The notes beneath the pieces were generated by a model. That model was not told the origin of the DNA. It did no database searches and saw nothing but the letters and a program-made list of their open reading frames with translations. From Sambucus nigra (lineage: Eukaryota; Streptophyta; Magnoliopsida; Dipsacales; Adoxaceae), in contig OX422217.1 of NCBI GenBank assembly GCA_949130495.1, positions 572,356,606 to 572,420,605 on the forward strand: a DNA stretch of 64,000 bases, in the 5' to 3' direction. The translations under genes and the position numbers were made by a program. Positions 35,308 through 46,002 of the stretch are shown here, piece after piece. Positions within the stretch are counted from its first letter, which is position 1. Each line of letters opens with the position of its first letter.

Positions 35308-38153
35308 AGGGAATACACTGAGCTTCATGATCCTCTCTCCAAAGTTTACCAAGCCCTGTTAAGCCGAAACCTCATTAAGCCCTTGGATCCATGGCCATTG
35401 CCAAATCCACTCCCAAGAAACTTCAAGACTGATGCTCATTGCGCCTTTCACCAAACAGATGGCCATACCACCGACCAATGCTTCCACCTTCAAAATATAA
35501 TCCAATATCTCATCGATCGGGGTACCATCGCCCCACCAGCCAATCCTAAGCCAAACACTACTCACAACCCCCTCCCAAATCACACCAATGCCATCTTCTT
35601 GGAAGAAAACCCAGATTTCGATCCCTCAACTCAAATCACACCCATATACTCTCCTAAACCTTTTCAAATTTGCCCATATTTCCTCATACACCCTACTAGC
35701 CTCACTGATCAGGCACTGTCACTCCTTAACAGAGCATGCATTGCTGTCCATACCCGTTCTGAAGATGGAAGTATAGAATCGTCAGAGGTCTTAAATCAAC
35801 TCCTAGAGTTCGGGCTGAAATTGCCCTCACAGATGAATATCGATTTCCAGAGGTTCAGTGCACTATTTTTAGAAGCACGGAAATGGGCCCGAGAATCAGA
35901 TAGTTGGGTGGTACCTACCGACGAAGTCAGCTTAGATGATGTTGTCCATACTATGGCAGAATTATTCAGGCAAACCAATAACATTTGCAGTATCACCGGG
36001 TTACTTGACACTTTGAAGCTACAAGGGCGTTTGGTCCCTTCAATCACACATATCCCCATAGCATGGGAGAACTTGTATTAAGAAGCCGTAGAAGTTGTGG
36101 AATGCATCGACTTTACAGGGAAAGACAAAATTATTGCCACCAGATGGGGGGAAGGATTCGAAGATTCAAGCGAAGAACAAGCTTCAGGAAGAGCTGGCCC
36201 AGTAGTCGACGTATATGGGATGATATCATTTGAATTACTCCTCGGAGAAATAGACAGGGTGGCAGAGCAACCTGAGATTGACGAGGAAACAGGATTTAAG
36301 TTTTTCCCTTCTTCAGTAAATCACGTAACCAGATCTGGGAGACATTACCAAGTTCCAAGCTCGCTACCAGCAAATGACAAGGGGAAGGGCGTTGAAAGCC
36401 TTCCTATGCCAGAGATGACCATTGAGGAGAGCAAGATCCTTGATCAACTGAAGAAAACCCAAGCTAACATCACTCTATGGGGGCTTTTCATGTCTTCCCA
36501 GCTACACAGAAATGCTTTAATCAAATTACTCACTAGACCTATAGTTCTTCCCTCTACGACACCAGAAGAAGTGGTAAATTTGGTCGAATCCTTAACCTCC
36601 ACCCGAATGCTGTCCTTTTCTGAAGAAGAAATCCTCAAAATTGGGTCAAGTCACAATCATGCACTCAACATCTCCGTCGAAGTTATGGGAAAGTCCGTGC
36701 CACTCTCTCTTATCGATAACGGATCCGCCTTGAATGTTTGTCCATTGAGAACCTTCAAATGTTTAGGCCTGAAAGAAAGTGACCTCGCTCCAACCTCCGC
36801 CGCTGTGTGTGCCTATGATAATACCCGTCGTGAGGTGATGGGATCCATAAAACTTGCAATAGGGATTGGCCCTATAAACCCTGACGTTGAATTCCAAGTC
36901 ATAGACATCCCAGCTTGTTTCAACCTGTTGCTCGGATGCCCCTGGCTCCACAAGATCAAGGGTGTGTCTTCCTCACTCCATCAGAAATTAAAGTTCTTCG
37001 CCGACGGGCGAGTCATCACCATTTTGGGCGACGAAGAAAATATCGAGGGTGCAAGCACCAGTAGTCCAATTCTCAAGATACAGCACAGGTCAAATGATAT
37101 GCTCCTATCAGGATTCTGAGTCGATCCATCCCTACTCCCGGCAGGGGACGATTTCAAAGAAAGGGTTTGTCCGGAATATGACCCTCATGGCAATGTTAAT
37201 GTGATTCAGATGTTCAGAAACATGCACTTCATGCCCGGACTGGGGCTAGGGCAAAGGCAGCAAGGGATGCTTGAGCCCATCAAACTGAAGAAAGATTTCC
37301 CTCCTTACGGCTTGGGGTATCAACCATCAGAACAAGAGCTCAGAGTGATCCGCCAGACTCGATCAAAGAGAGGGTTAGACTGCGTCCGAACTATCTCAGG
37401 AGATTCCTTAAATGGACGATTTATCAAAGAAGGCGAGGATTTCCCCTTTTGCAGTTTTCCAGAACCGTGGTATGACCATACAGATAAGAATATGAAGTCT
37501 GGAATGGAGATCTTTTTCTAAGATAGCTACCCATGGGCCGAAAGTTTCCCACACCGCGTATAACCACTCATCAAAGATACCGAAGAAATTGAGGAAAGTG
37601 ACTCCGAAAATTCCTTCAACTTACAGACACTGGGGCTGGCACTCTGCATGGTTCACTCAGGCACTGCATCATTGGACCCCTCTCATCTGATCAAGGCTGC
37701 TGATACACCTCTCCTCAATTGGCATGCTACACCAACTCTACCTGTTGAAATCCCACCTAACCGCAATGTTTACCCTATTTATTTTTCTATTGTCTATCCT
37801 TGCTCAAATGTAATCGATAGCTCTTTTGATGAGGTTCTCAATGTTGTTTTTCCTATCAATGAAATAAATGAAGATTTTGAGTATCTTGATGTGCCTTACA
37901 TTAATTGTTTAGATTCTAATCGAACTTTTGATGATGATGATTTTGCAAATGAACAATTCTTAACTGATCTAAATAAGGTTAATAATAAACAACATAACCA
38001 CGTTCAAGTTAATGAAGAAGAGACTGTTGTTATTAATCTCGGTTCTAGTAGCCAACTGCACGAGATTCGGATAGGGGCCACCCTTGACGAGCATGAGCGC
38101 ACACAACTCGAAGAATTGCCAAAGGAGTTCGTGGATGTCTTTGCATGGTCCTA
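35308..38153 (+). pseudogene. Element B gag C-terminus, protease and linker
   Basis: The zinc-knuckle-like CAFHQTDGHTTDQCFHLQ is near 35440. The retropepsin core SLIDNGSALNVCP is at about 36706-36745, followed by CFNLLLGCPWLH. A G-patch-like glycine motif MPGLGLGQRQQG is near 37230. The linker to RT (37648-38153) is acidic and Asn/Asp-rich. Stops occur at 36079, 37117, 37519 and 38152. The large extra region between gag and RT is usual for Ogre-type elements. Confidence 0.8.
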
Positions 38154-39110
38154 GGATGATATGCCCGGTATTTATCCTGAAATAGCTCAGCATGAGATCC
38201 CCACTCTCCCAGATTACAAGCCGGTTAAACAAAAATTGAGAAAACTCCGCACCGAATAGTTGCTCAAGGTCAAAGAAGAGGTGGTCAAACAGTTGAATGT
38301 GGGTTTCATTCGAGTGATCGAATATCCCACATGGCTAGCCAACATTGTACCTGTACCGAAATCAGGAGGAAAGGTTCGAATGTGTGTGGATTACCGAGAT
38401 TTAAACAAAGCCTCTCCGAAGGATGATTATCCGCTACCCAATATCTACATGATCGTGGACAACACAGTTAGTCATGCTCTCAAGTCATTCGTCGATGGGT
38501 TTGCCGGATACAACCAAATCAAGATGCACCCCGACCACCAAGAGAAAACCGCATTCATCACCCCATAGGGGACCTTTTACTACACGGTTATGTCATTCGG
38601 TCTCAAGAATGATGGGGCTACCTACCAAAGGGCTGCCACAACCATCCTGCACGACCTGATTCACAAGGAGGTCGAGGTTTACGTGAATGATATGATTATC
38701 AAATCCAAAACTAAAGAAGGTCATGTTCCCACTCTCCGAAAGTTCTTCGAACGACTGCGACAGTATCAGATGCGACTTAATCCACAGAAGTGTGTCTTCG
38801 GCATTACAAAGGGAAAACTCTTGGGATTCATGGTCAGCGAAAAGGGGATAGAAGCAGATGTTGCAAAGCTGAAGGCCATACTTGAGATGCCGCCACCCCA
38901 AACAGAGAAAGAAGTCTGAGGTTTTCTTGGGAAATTACAATACATCAGTCGGTTCATCAGCTAGCTAACCTCCACCTGCGAACCTATCTTCAAGCTCCTA
39001 CGAAAGGATTCAACCAAGGTTTGGAACGAGGCCTGCCAAGAAGCTTTTGACCGAATCAAACAATGCCTGACCCAACCTCCAGTTCTCATGCCACCACAGT
39101 ACATCATCTG
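38154..39110 (+). pseudogene. Element B reverse transcriptase
   Basis: RT motifs in order are PTWLANIVPVPKSGGKVRMC, DYRDLNKASPKDDYPLPN, FVDGFAGYNQIKMHPDHQEK and FGLKNDGATYQRA. The catalytic box reads YVNDM (near 38680) instead of YVDDM, so one catalytic aspartate is lost. Stops at about 38260, 38566 and 38917. After QPPVLMPPQ (39090) RNase H is missing: the sequence jumps to material just before integrase. Confidence 0.85.
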
Positions 39111-40247
39111 TCATAAAGCACTACTAAAAAGAAGTTTCGATGGAACTCATTTGCACTGTATCGCAGGGGTTGACATTGAAAAGATAATGCAGAAGATCCA
39201 CAACGGAGAATGAGGGACCCACATGAACGGTCATATGCTCGCCAAGAAGATCATCCGACAGGGCTACTACTGGACCACCATGGCCCAGGATTGCACCGCT
39301 TATGTTCGGAGATGCCCTAAATGCCAACAGTTCTCCAATCTCCAACATCTACCTCCGCGGGGATTATACAACATGTCTTCTCCCTGGCCGTTCTCCACCT
39401 GGGGTATCGACATCATAAGGAAAGTTACACCAAAGGCTTCAAACGGACATGAGTTCATCCTGGTCGCCATCGATTACTTCACCAAATGGGTCGAAGTTGA
39501 GTTATACGCAGTGTTGAATGCCAAGAAGGTGACCAAATTCATCAAGAAAAATATCATCTGCCGATATGAGGTCCGGCACGAGCTGGTATTAGATAACGGG
39601 CTGCATTTCAAAGCAGAAGTCACAGAAGTAGTCAACGAGTATGGGATTCAGAGACATAAATCTTCTCCCTACCGACCTCAGACCAATGGTGCAGTTAAAG
39701 CCGCCAATAAGAACCTCAAAGCCATCATCCGCAAGATGACGGAAAGCTGTAGGGATTGGGCCGAACGGATCCCATACGCCCTCTGGGGCTATCGAACCTC
39801 AATCTGAACCTCTACTGGGGCTACCCCTTACTCCCTGGTCTACGGCATGGAAGTATTCCTCCCTGTGGAGCTAGAAATACCCTCGCTACGCATCATGCTC
39901 GAAAGCAAGGTTAGTGAAGAAGACTGGTGCCAAAATCGTCTTGATGAGCTAGCCCTTCTAGATGAAAGAAGATTAAAAGCTCTCTATCACACATAGGGAT
40001 ACCATCGCCGAATAGCGGGATCATTCAACAAGAGAGTCAAGGACCGCGGTGTCCGGGAGGGGGATTTAGCCCTCAAGGAGATAATAAAACCCATCTGGGA
40101 CCCCAGAGGAAAATTCAAGCCCAATTGGAGTGGCCCTTACACTATGAAGAAAATCTTGTCTGGCTGTGCCGCCGTGCTCACTGACCTAGATGAGGAGGAA
40201 ATGGCTCGTCCAGTCAACCTGGATCGCCTAAAAAAGTTTTACCCCTA
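39111..40247 (+). pseudogene. Element B integrase
   Basis: The zinc-binding region is HNGE-stop-GTHMNGH and CPKCQQF; the stop at about 39211 replaces what is normally Cys. The core has D in WGIDII and D in LVLDNGLHF, but the position of the catalytic Glu reads K (NGAVKAANKN, near 39690). The C-terminal domain (FKPNWSGPYTMKKI) ends LKKFYP at about 40247. The copy cannot integrate by its own protein. Confidence 0.85.
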
Positions 40248-40769
40248 GCCCGAAGTCTCGACGCGCTGCGACTCTTCTCATCTCTATTCTATTCTAAAAA
40301 AAAAGAAAAAAAAACTCTCCGTTTCCCTCTACCCAGAACTACGTGGGCCTGATCCTCTACAAAAAACCACTTTTAAACAAAAAAAAATTCAAAAACCCCA
40401 GAGGTACGTAGGCAGCTCATACATCTAACATGAGCATGGCCCCTTCTTTTTCACAAAAATATATTCTTTTCTTATCTCCGAGAACGACAGTTCATTCTAA
40501 ACATCTACTTGAACAAAAGAATTATGTATGCCTTAGCGATCGGTATAGATAATTCAAAATATAAAACTCATCGAAAGGCACAGTTGGGTGATCAGAAACT
40601 TGTTTATTTCATTGATAAAAAATTACAGTACATATTACATAAAAAAAAGGGACGGATAACTCCCTTCCCCGCCACCATAAAAAGCCAAATAAAATCCCCA
40701 CACACATTCCCTATTACATAAATAAACTCCCCAGGAGTCCTACCCACAGATACCCGAAGAGCCTGCACC
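40248..40769 (+). other. Element B spacer after pol
   Basis: A-rich non-coding DNA with an ACGTAGGCAGCTC motif near 40405. No ORF supported on either strand. Confidence 0.5.
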
Positions 40770-41640
40770 CTAATCATCTATATCCTGAAGACCATAAGTT
40801 TCCCCTGCCTGAATAGAGTGCCGCAAACATTCCATGGATCGATGAGCCTTAACCATCTTCGAAAAGACCACAACACCCCCTTCCATGGAGTCAGATAAAA
40901 CAAACCATCTTTGACCAGTCTCTACTGCCAACATCTTGTTGACTACTTTCCTCCACAACCACCTCATATAATCTTTGGGGACATGGCAAACCTTCCCAAC
41001 AGACTGAGAGGGACGGGTCGACGGACGTCGATTTTCCCACAGAGACCCAAGCAACAAACGCAGGCGCTCAGTCAAATCTTCTACTGGAAAGAAATTTGAG
41101 GTCCGAGGGGGCACGACTTGCGCCCACCAAATTGACGCAAAAGCCACCAAGGAAAATAAAAAGAGGTCTGTTTGAGACCAACCAGCCGCACATATGAATA
41201 CTCTCCTAGCTCCAGAACAGGCTGCAGCTGTCCCCACCAAGGCACTGACCAATACATCCCACGAGCCCCATACTCCACAAACTAATTCTCCCAGTTCTCA
41301 ACATACAGGCCAACGCGGGTGAAGTAGCGCGAGAAGAAGTTGGGCATGGCCGACAAAGGATATTCTGGAGGAGTCGACAAGCGGAATCTTTCAGATAACC
41401 ATATGAACAGCATCACAGGGCTACCCCTTAAAAAGTCAGAACGACCTTCTCTCCAGGCATCCAGGCCATTCAGAGTCTCCGTCAATATCACCGCCGCAGG
41501 ATTGCGACGGTATGACATCCATGAAGTAATGGATGCAAGTTGAAGGTCCACTTGCACCTCCCCAGTCACCAACAGCAATTTTGAAACTAGGCCCAAAACC
41601 ACGGCTCCATCATAACCGGCATCACCTACTTTAAAATTTC
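40770..41640 (-). pseudogene. Antisense region of element B: C-terminal PMD-protein-like fragment
   Basis: Minus-strand frames at 41602-41282, 41278-41081 and 41252-40770 read a continuous-looking conserved protein: SAMPNFFSRYFTRVGLYVEN, then WSVPWWGQLQPVLELG, then FYFPWWLLRQFGGRKSCP. The RQFG-type ending is what I recall from plant mobile-domain-like proteins of gypsy elements. A stop after YVENWEN and a frameshift near 41100 break it. It may be the downstream exon(s) of the PMD gene or a separate gene. Confidence 0.45.
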
Positions 41641-41950
41641 CTCCTTTCCTCTTTTGTCAAATCAGAAAACTCAATGAAAATAAATTGATATTCTCAACAA
41701 AATTTCAAAATCCCTTTTCCTCCCTATATGATTTCCCTTTTTAATTAAAACTTTCCTTCAAAATATTCCAAAAATATTCTTTTTTATGGTCTCAGCAGCA
41801 AAGTAAAAAGCGCATATGCATCCATCCATTCATCATTAATAAAAGAAAATAAAAAAACGCCATTGCATTGCATATATTTGTGTTCTGCGTTACATCAATT
41901 TTGCAGAAAATAAAGAAAAAGCAAAAACAACGGGACTCAACCTGAACCCA

Positions 41951-41952
<2 letters not shown>

Positions 41953-42005
<53 letters not shown>
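41953..42005. repeat. (CT)n microsatellite
   Basis: About 53 bp of CT repeat. Read on the minus strand it would extend the last antisense exon as Arg-Glu repeats. Confidence 0.95.
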
Positions 42006-42008
<3 letters not shown>

Positions 42009-42108
42009 AGCTTCCACCCCTGCGACACGCTCTCTTTCCCCTACGACGAGACGACGCACCCCCACTACCCGAGTCAGAGTCTTCCCTGAATGAGGCTGAC
42101 GGCACCAA

Positions 42109-44116
42109 TCAAGAAGGAACAGGGACAACATCCCGAATGTGGGCAGTCACTGATGATATCCAGTCTCTGATGTCTCTCAGCCAAGTGGTCGACACCCGGA
42201 CTTGCTGCAAGGAAAAGGCAGAATCAGTATCAAGCAAAAGAAATCAAAAAGAGGAAAAGGATCGAAAGGTTTACCGCAGGACGAAGGACCTCCTCTGTCA
42301 AACCAAGCTCCTCCGGATCCATCGTAAGAGGACGGTGCAGCATCGGCACTATCCCTCCATCAGCCCGCCGAATATTGTACGAAGGAGTGTGCAACCGCAC
42401 GAAAGGAACTTCTAAAGTCACCACTGCAGATGTCAACGGACCGCCGCCGCTATGGGAGGACCCCACTGGTCGACTCGAACCCGTAGGAGGGAAAGGCAAG
42501 GCATCATATATGCTGGGAGCCATCAACCAACTCGTCACAAAGTCCATATAGTCATACGGCGCAGCCGTATCAGTGTACAATGAGTAGGAATCGCCGATCA
42601 TCGCTGCGATCCTCTCATCCTGCAACAGCTGTCGCTCCCGCCTCATAGACGTAGGAAGCTACGCGGGTGGTACCACCACCTCCTCCTCGGCGATCTGACG
42701 AACTACCCTCTCCCCGAGATACCAGGAATGGCCGAACGCATGCGCCAACAAACGCCTCATCTGCGCATTCACCCTAGTCATCCCCGTATCCTGAATGGCT
42801 GTCCCCCAAGGATGAAAGGTCACCTAAAAATCCCCAAACAGGCATGAGTCAATACAAGATCAGAAGGTGTAAAAACCAAGACTGAAAAGGAAAGGACCTT
42901 ACCCGACCACTGGTCAGGTCATTCAAGACCTGACGCACCGCCTCCAGGGAGAGAGATCCCTTCGACTGTCGGTTGGCCTTATGCCATCGATACTATCGGC
43001 AACAGTGTCGTCCTTCAGAGCAATCAGTGGGGTGTTGCACCCAATCACCTCATAGAACCACATCTGAATTCACAAGCAAAAAGAGACGCATAAGGAAAAT
43101 GCGAATGCATGAAAGGAAAATGCGAATGCGTGAAAGGAAAATGAGAATACATGAGATGAAAATAAACAAAGTAAATAATACCTCAAGGAGATACGTGGCT
43201 CCAGTAAAAGTCTGCCGGCAGCACCGGCTGAATACATCCAAAGAAGAGTAAAGGGTCGCCAAGGTCAGACTCCCCCAATCATAGAAAGGGATGTTCGAAA
43301 ACATCCTCAAGTACGGCAGAAACCACAAAAATGGATGACGTCGTCGCTCGACGCCACCATGAAACCTCCCAGCACTAACAAGATGAACAACCAGGCCATC
43401 TTCCTCACTTGCAGCCCGTCTTCCACATCAATCTCCCTACTCAACAGAACCTCCTTCAGCAAGGACAAACGGATAGAATCTCCAGAAACTATCCTCCTCG
43501 CATCACCAAGTGCCGCATGCACTGCCTCCGGCCTCACCCGCCAGGAGCGATCCACCTCTATCTGCTCCCCGTCACAATCCAGCCCCAGCAGTTGCTGCAC
43601 ATCTATGGGAGTCACCGTCATCTCCCCGAAGCCAAAATGGAAAGTGTGGGTAGTGTCCCACCACCTCTCCCCCAAAGTGCACGGGACCGCTGTCGAATGA
43701 GGCGTCTCATCCAGCGCAGACACCAACCTCCCAAAACTCGCTGATGACACCACGGGTGGAAGATGTTCCCAAACATCCTTAAGTCCCGTTGTCCCACGAG
43801 CACGCATGTTCCTCAAGGAAATATCAGACTGGCAAAAGGAAAAATCTCATCAAAAGTCAAGAAAGAAAGAAAAATCACCCAAAAAGAAAGGAATGCCAAA
43901 GGTTAGGTTACTTACATAACCGCCGGGAATCACTCTCGAAGAGCAATGACGCGATGGCTCTCACAGCAAGGTCCTCTCGTCCGCAATTGGCTCAAATGCA
44001 TCGAAAGCATTCTCGTTTCCCAAAGCAAGGGGCACCCTGTCCCTCCAATCCACATTCGCCCAGTCATCAATGGTTAACCACTCCCGGTGGACTGCAGTGC
44101 TCACAAAGGCGGCCAT
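42109..44116 (-). pseudogene. Spliced antisense gene with a Plant Mobile Domain in element B
   Basis: Five exons on the strand opposite to gag-pol: 44116-43916, 43828-43182, 43063-42903, 42823-42275 and 42204-42109, all with GT-AG borders (GTAAGT/GCCAG, GTATTA/TTCAG, GTAAGG/TTTAG, GTAAAC/TGCAG). Exon 2 contains the PMD core: WWDTTHTFHFGFGEMTVTP then DVQQLLGL, and LRMFSNIPFYDWGSLTLATL in a shifted frame; exon 3 gives MWFYEVIGCNTPL. PMD proteins such as Arabidopsis MAIN and MAIL1 act in gene and TE silencing or expression, and PMDs are known from gypsy elements. Lesions are a TGA in exon 1, frameshifts near 43320 and 42955, and a stop in exon 4. Confidence 0.75.
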
Positions 44117-44203
44117 TTCTTGAAGATCGGAACGTTAGAACAATTCGCAGAGAGAAATCGCAGAAAGAGAGAAGGCAAGAATCTGTGAAAAATGAAGGGG
44201 ATT

Positions 44204-44303
44204 CGCCCCCTTTATGTAGGATGCCAAGCGCCATGCCGATCGGCACCCCCCTTAAAGTCCGTGCCACTGCCGAATGGTACTCCTCAGTCTATGCCGGCCG
44301 GCA
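44204..44303 (-). promoter_or_regulatory. Antisense promoter region with palindromes shared with the LTR
   Basis: On the minus strand, TGCCGGCCGGCA (44292-44303) and TGCCGATCGGCA (44234-44245) precede CATAAAG (44210-44216), about 95 bp upstream of the antisense ATG at 44116. The second palindrome is identical to the one 12 bp before the LTR TATA box at 31690-31701. Confidence 0.55.
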
Positions 44304-44373
44304 CCCCCCGTAAAATTTCGTACAGAAATTCCTGGAAAATGCCAAAAAACCCTAAAAAATCCTCAGGAAATTC

Positions 44374-44691
44374 CTAAAAATCCTTAGAAGGATTTAGAAT
44401 GTTTTCATCAAGAAAATTTCGCACTCTTTCAGGCAAAACCTCTTTTTCCCCGACAGAACTCTTAAAATCCAAGCGAATGACCTCTCGAGCAATGCGCCCG
44501 GACCACCTAATCACCTCCTCGGCAGAGTTTACAACCTCAAACCGATTATCTCCCCAACAATCAGCTCCTCCGCTCAAATCAAAGACACAAAGCCTCCCCA
44601 ACCATCGGCTACCTGGTGCGAAACAATATCGCACGGTACTTTTCCCAGCGGAATTCAGAAGAATAACTCGCCCCAGGCGATCTCTCCCCAA
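44374..44691 (-). CDS. Short minus-strand ORF, unknown
   Basis: A 105-codon open frame (MGRDRLGRVILLNSAGKSTV at its start) upstream of the antisense PMD gene, GC-richer than the surroundings. No domain recognised. It could be a relic of another exon or a chance frame in GC-rich DNA. Confidence 0.2.
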   Translation of the reverse strand: MGRDRLGRVILLNSAGKSTVRYCFAPGSRWLGRLCVFDLSGGADCWGDNRFEVVNSAEEVIRWSGRIAREVIRLDFKSSVGEKEVLPERVRNFLDENILNPSKDF

Positions 44692-44829
44692 GGACGATCC
44701 AAAATCTTCCCCAGCTCATTCATCGTTCCCCAGCGGAACCTCAAATCCAATTCTTATCCCCAGCGGAACCTCAAATCCAATTCTTACCCCCAATGGAACT
44801 CTTTTCTTTTCCCAAGGAAATGCAATCAC

Positions 44830-45933
44830 TCTTAGGTCAGACTTGACCTCGGCCTTGGATCGTCACCTGAGTTAGGTCAGAATTGACCTCGGTCCTCGGT
44901 CGTCACCACTCTTGGATCAGAATTGGCCCTGGTCTTGGATCGTCACCTAAGTTAGGTCAGAATTGACCTTGGTCCTCGGTTGTCACCATTCTTAGGTCAT
45001 AATTGACCTCGGTCTTGGATCGTCAGCTGAGTTAAGTCAGAATTGACCTCGGTCCTCGATCGTCACCACTCTTGGGTCAGAATTAGCCCCGGTCTTGGAT
45101 CGTCACTTGAGTTAGGTAAGAATTAACCTCGGTCCTCGATCATCACCACTCTTGGGTCAGAATTGGCCCCGGTCTTGGATCGTCACCTAAGTTAGGTCAG
45201 AATTGACCTCGGTCCTCAGTCGTCACCACTCTTAGGTCAGAATTGACCTCGGTCTTGGATCGTCACCTGAGTTAGGTCAGAATTAACCTCGATCCTCGGT
45301 CATCACCACTCTTGGGTCAGAATTGACCCCGGTCTTGGATCGTCACCTGAGTTAGGTCAGAATTGACCTCGATCCTCGGTCGTCACCACTCTTGGGTCAG
45401 AATCGACCCCGGTCTTGGATCGTCACCTGAGTTAGGTCAGAATTGACCTCGATCCTCGATCGTCACCACTCTTGGGTCAGAATCGACCCTGGTCTTGGAT
45501 CGTCACCTGAGTTAGGTCAGAATTGACCTCGTTCCTCGATCATCACCACTCTTAGGTCAGAATTGACCTCGGTCTTGGATCGTCACCTGAGTTAGGTCAG
45601 AATTGACCTCGATCCTCGGTCATCACCACTCTTAGGTCCTCAGAACTGACCTCGGCCCTCTGATTTGGTCATCCTCACTTCCTTAGGTCCTCAGAATTGA
45701 CCTCGACCCTCTGAATTGGTCACCCTCGCTCCTTAGGTCCTCAGAACTGACCTCGACCCTCTGAATTGGTCACCCTCGCTCCTTAGGTCCTCGGAATTGA
45801 CCTCGACCCTATGATTTGATCATCCCCGACATGCTCCTTAGGTCCTCAGAATCGACCTCGATCCTCTGAATCGGTCATCCTCGCTTCCTTAGGTCCTCAG
45901 AATCGACCTCGATCCTCTAAATTGGTCATACTG
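44830..45933. repeat. Tandem array of element B: 40-bp (80-bp higher order) and 50-bp repeats
   Basis: From 44834 exactly 40-bp monomers (44834, 44874, 44914 and so on, about 20 copies) alternate between two types, ...CTTGGATCGTCACCTGAGTT and ...CCTCGGTCGTCACCACTCTT, giving an 80-bp higher-order unit. From about 45631 six copies of a related ~50-bp unit follow (TTAGGTCCTCAGAATTGACC). Monomers contain GGTCA-GAAT-TGACC. The array ends about 70 bp before the 3' LTR. Confidence 0.95.
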
Positions 45934-45990
45934 TCTCGAAAGCATCATGCGGTGTCTAATCGACGGCTATCATTTGTTCCAAACTCACCC

Positions 45991-46002
45991 GTCAAGGGGC
46001 TC
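45991..46002 (+). other. Polypurine tract of element B
   Basis: GTCAAGGGGCTC immediately precedes the 3' LTR TG. Confidence 0.6.

Noticed and set aside
41792..42131. Arg-Glu repeat ORFs
   Set aside because: Read-through of a (CT)n tract; not evidence for a protein.
44830..45933. CRISPR-like regular repeats
   Set aside because: Units are directly adjacent with no unique spacers, in a plant retrotransposon; it is a tandem array.
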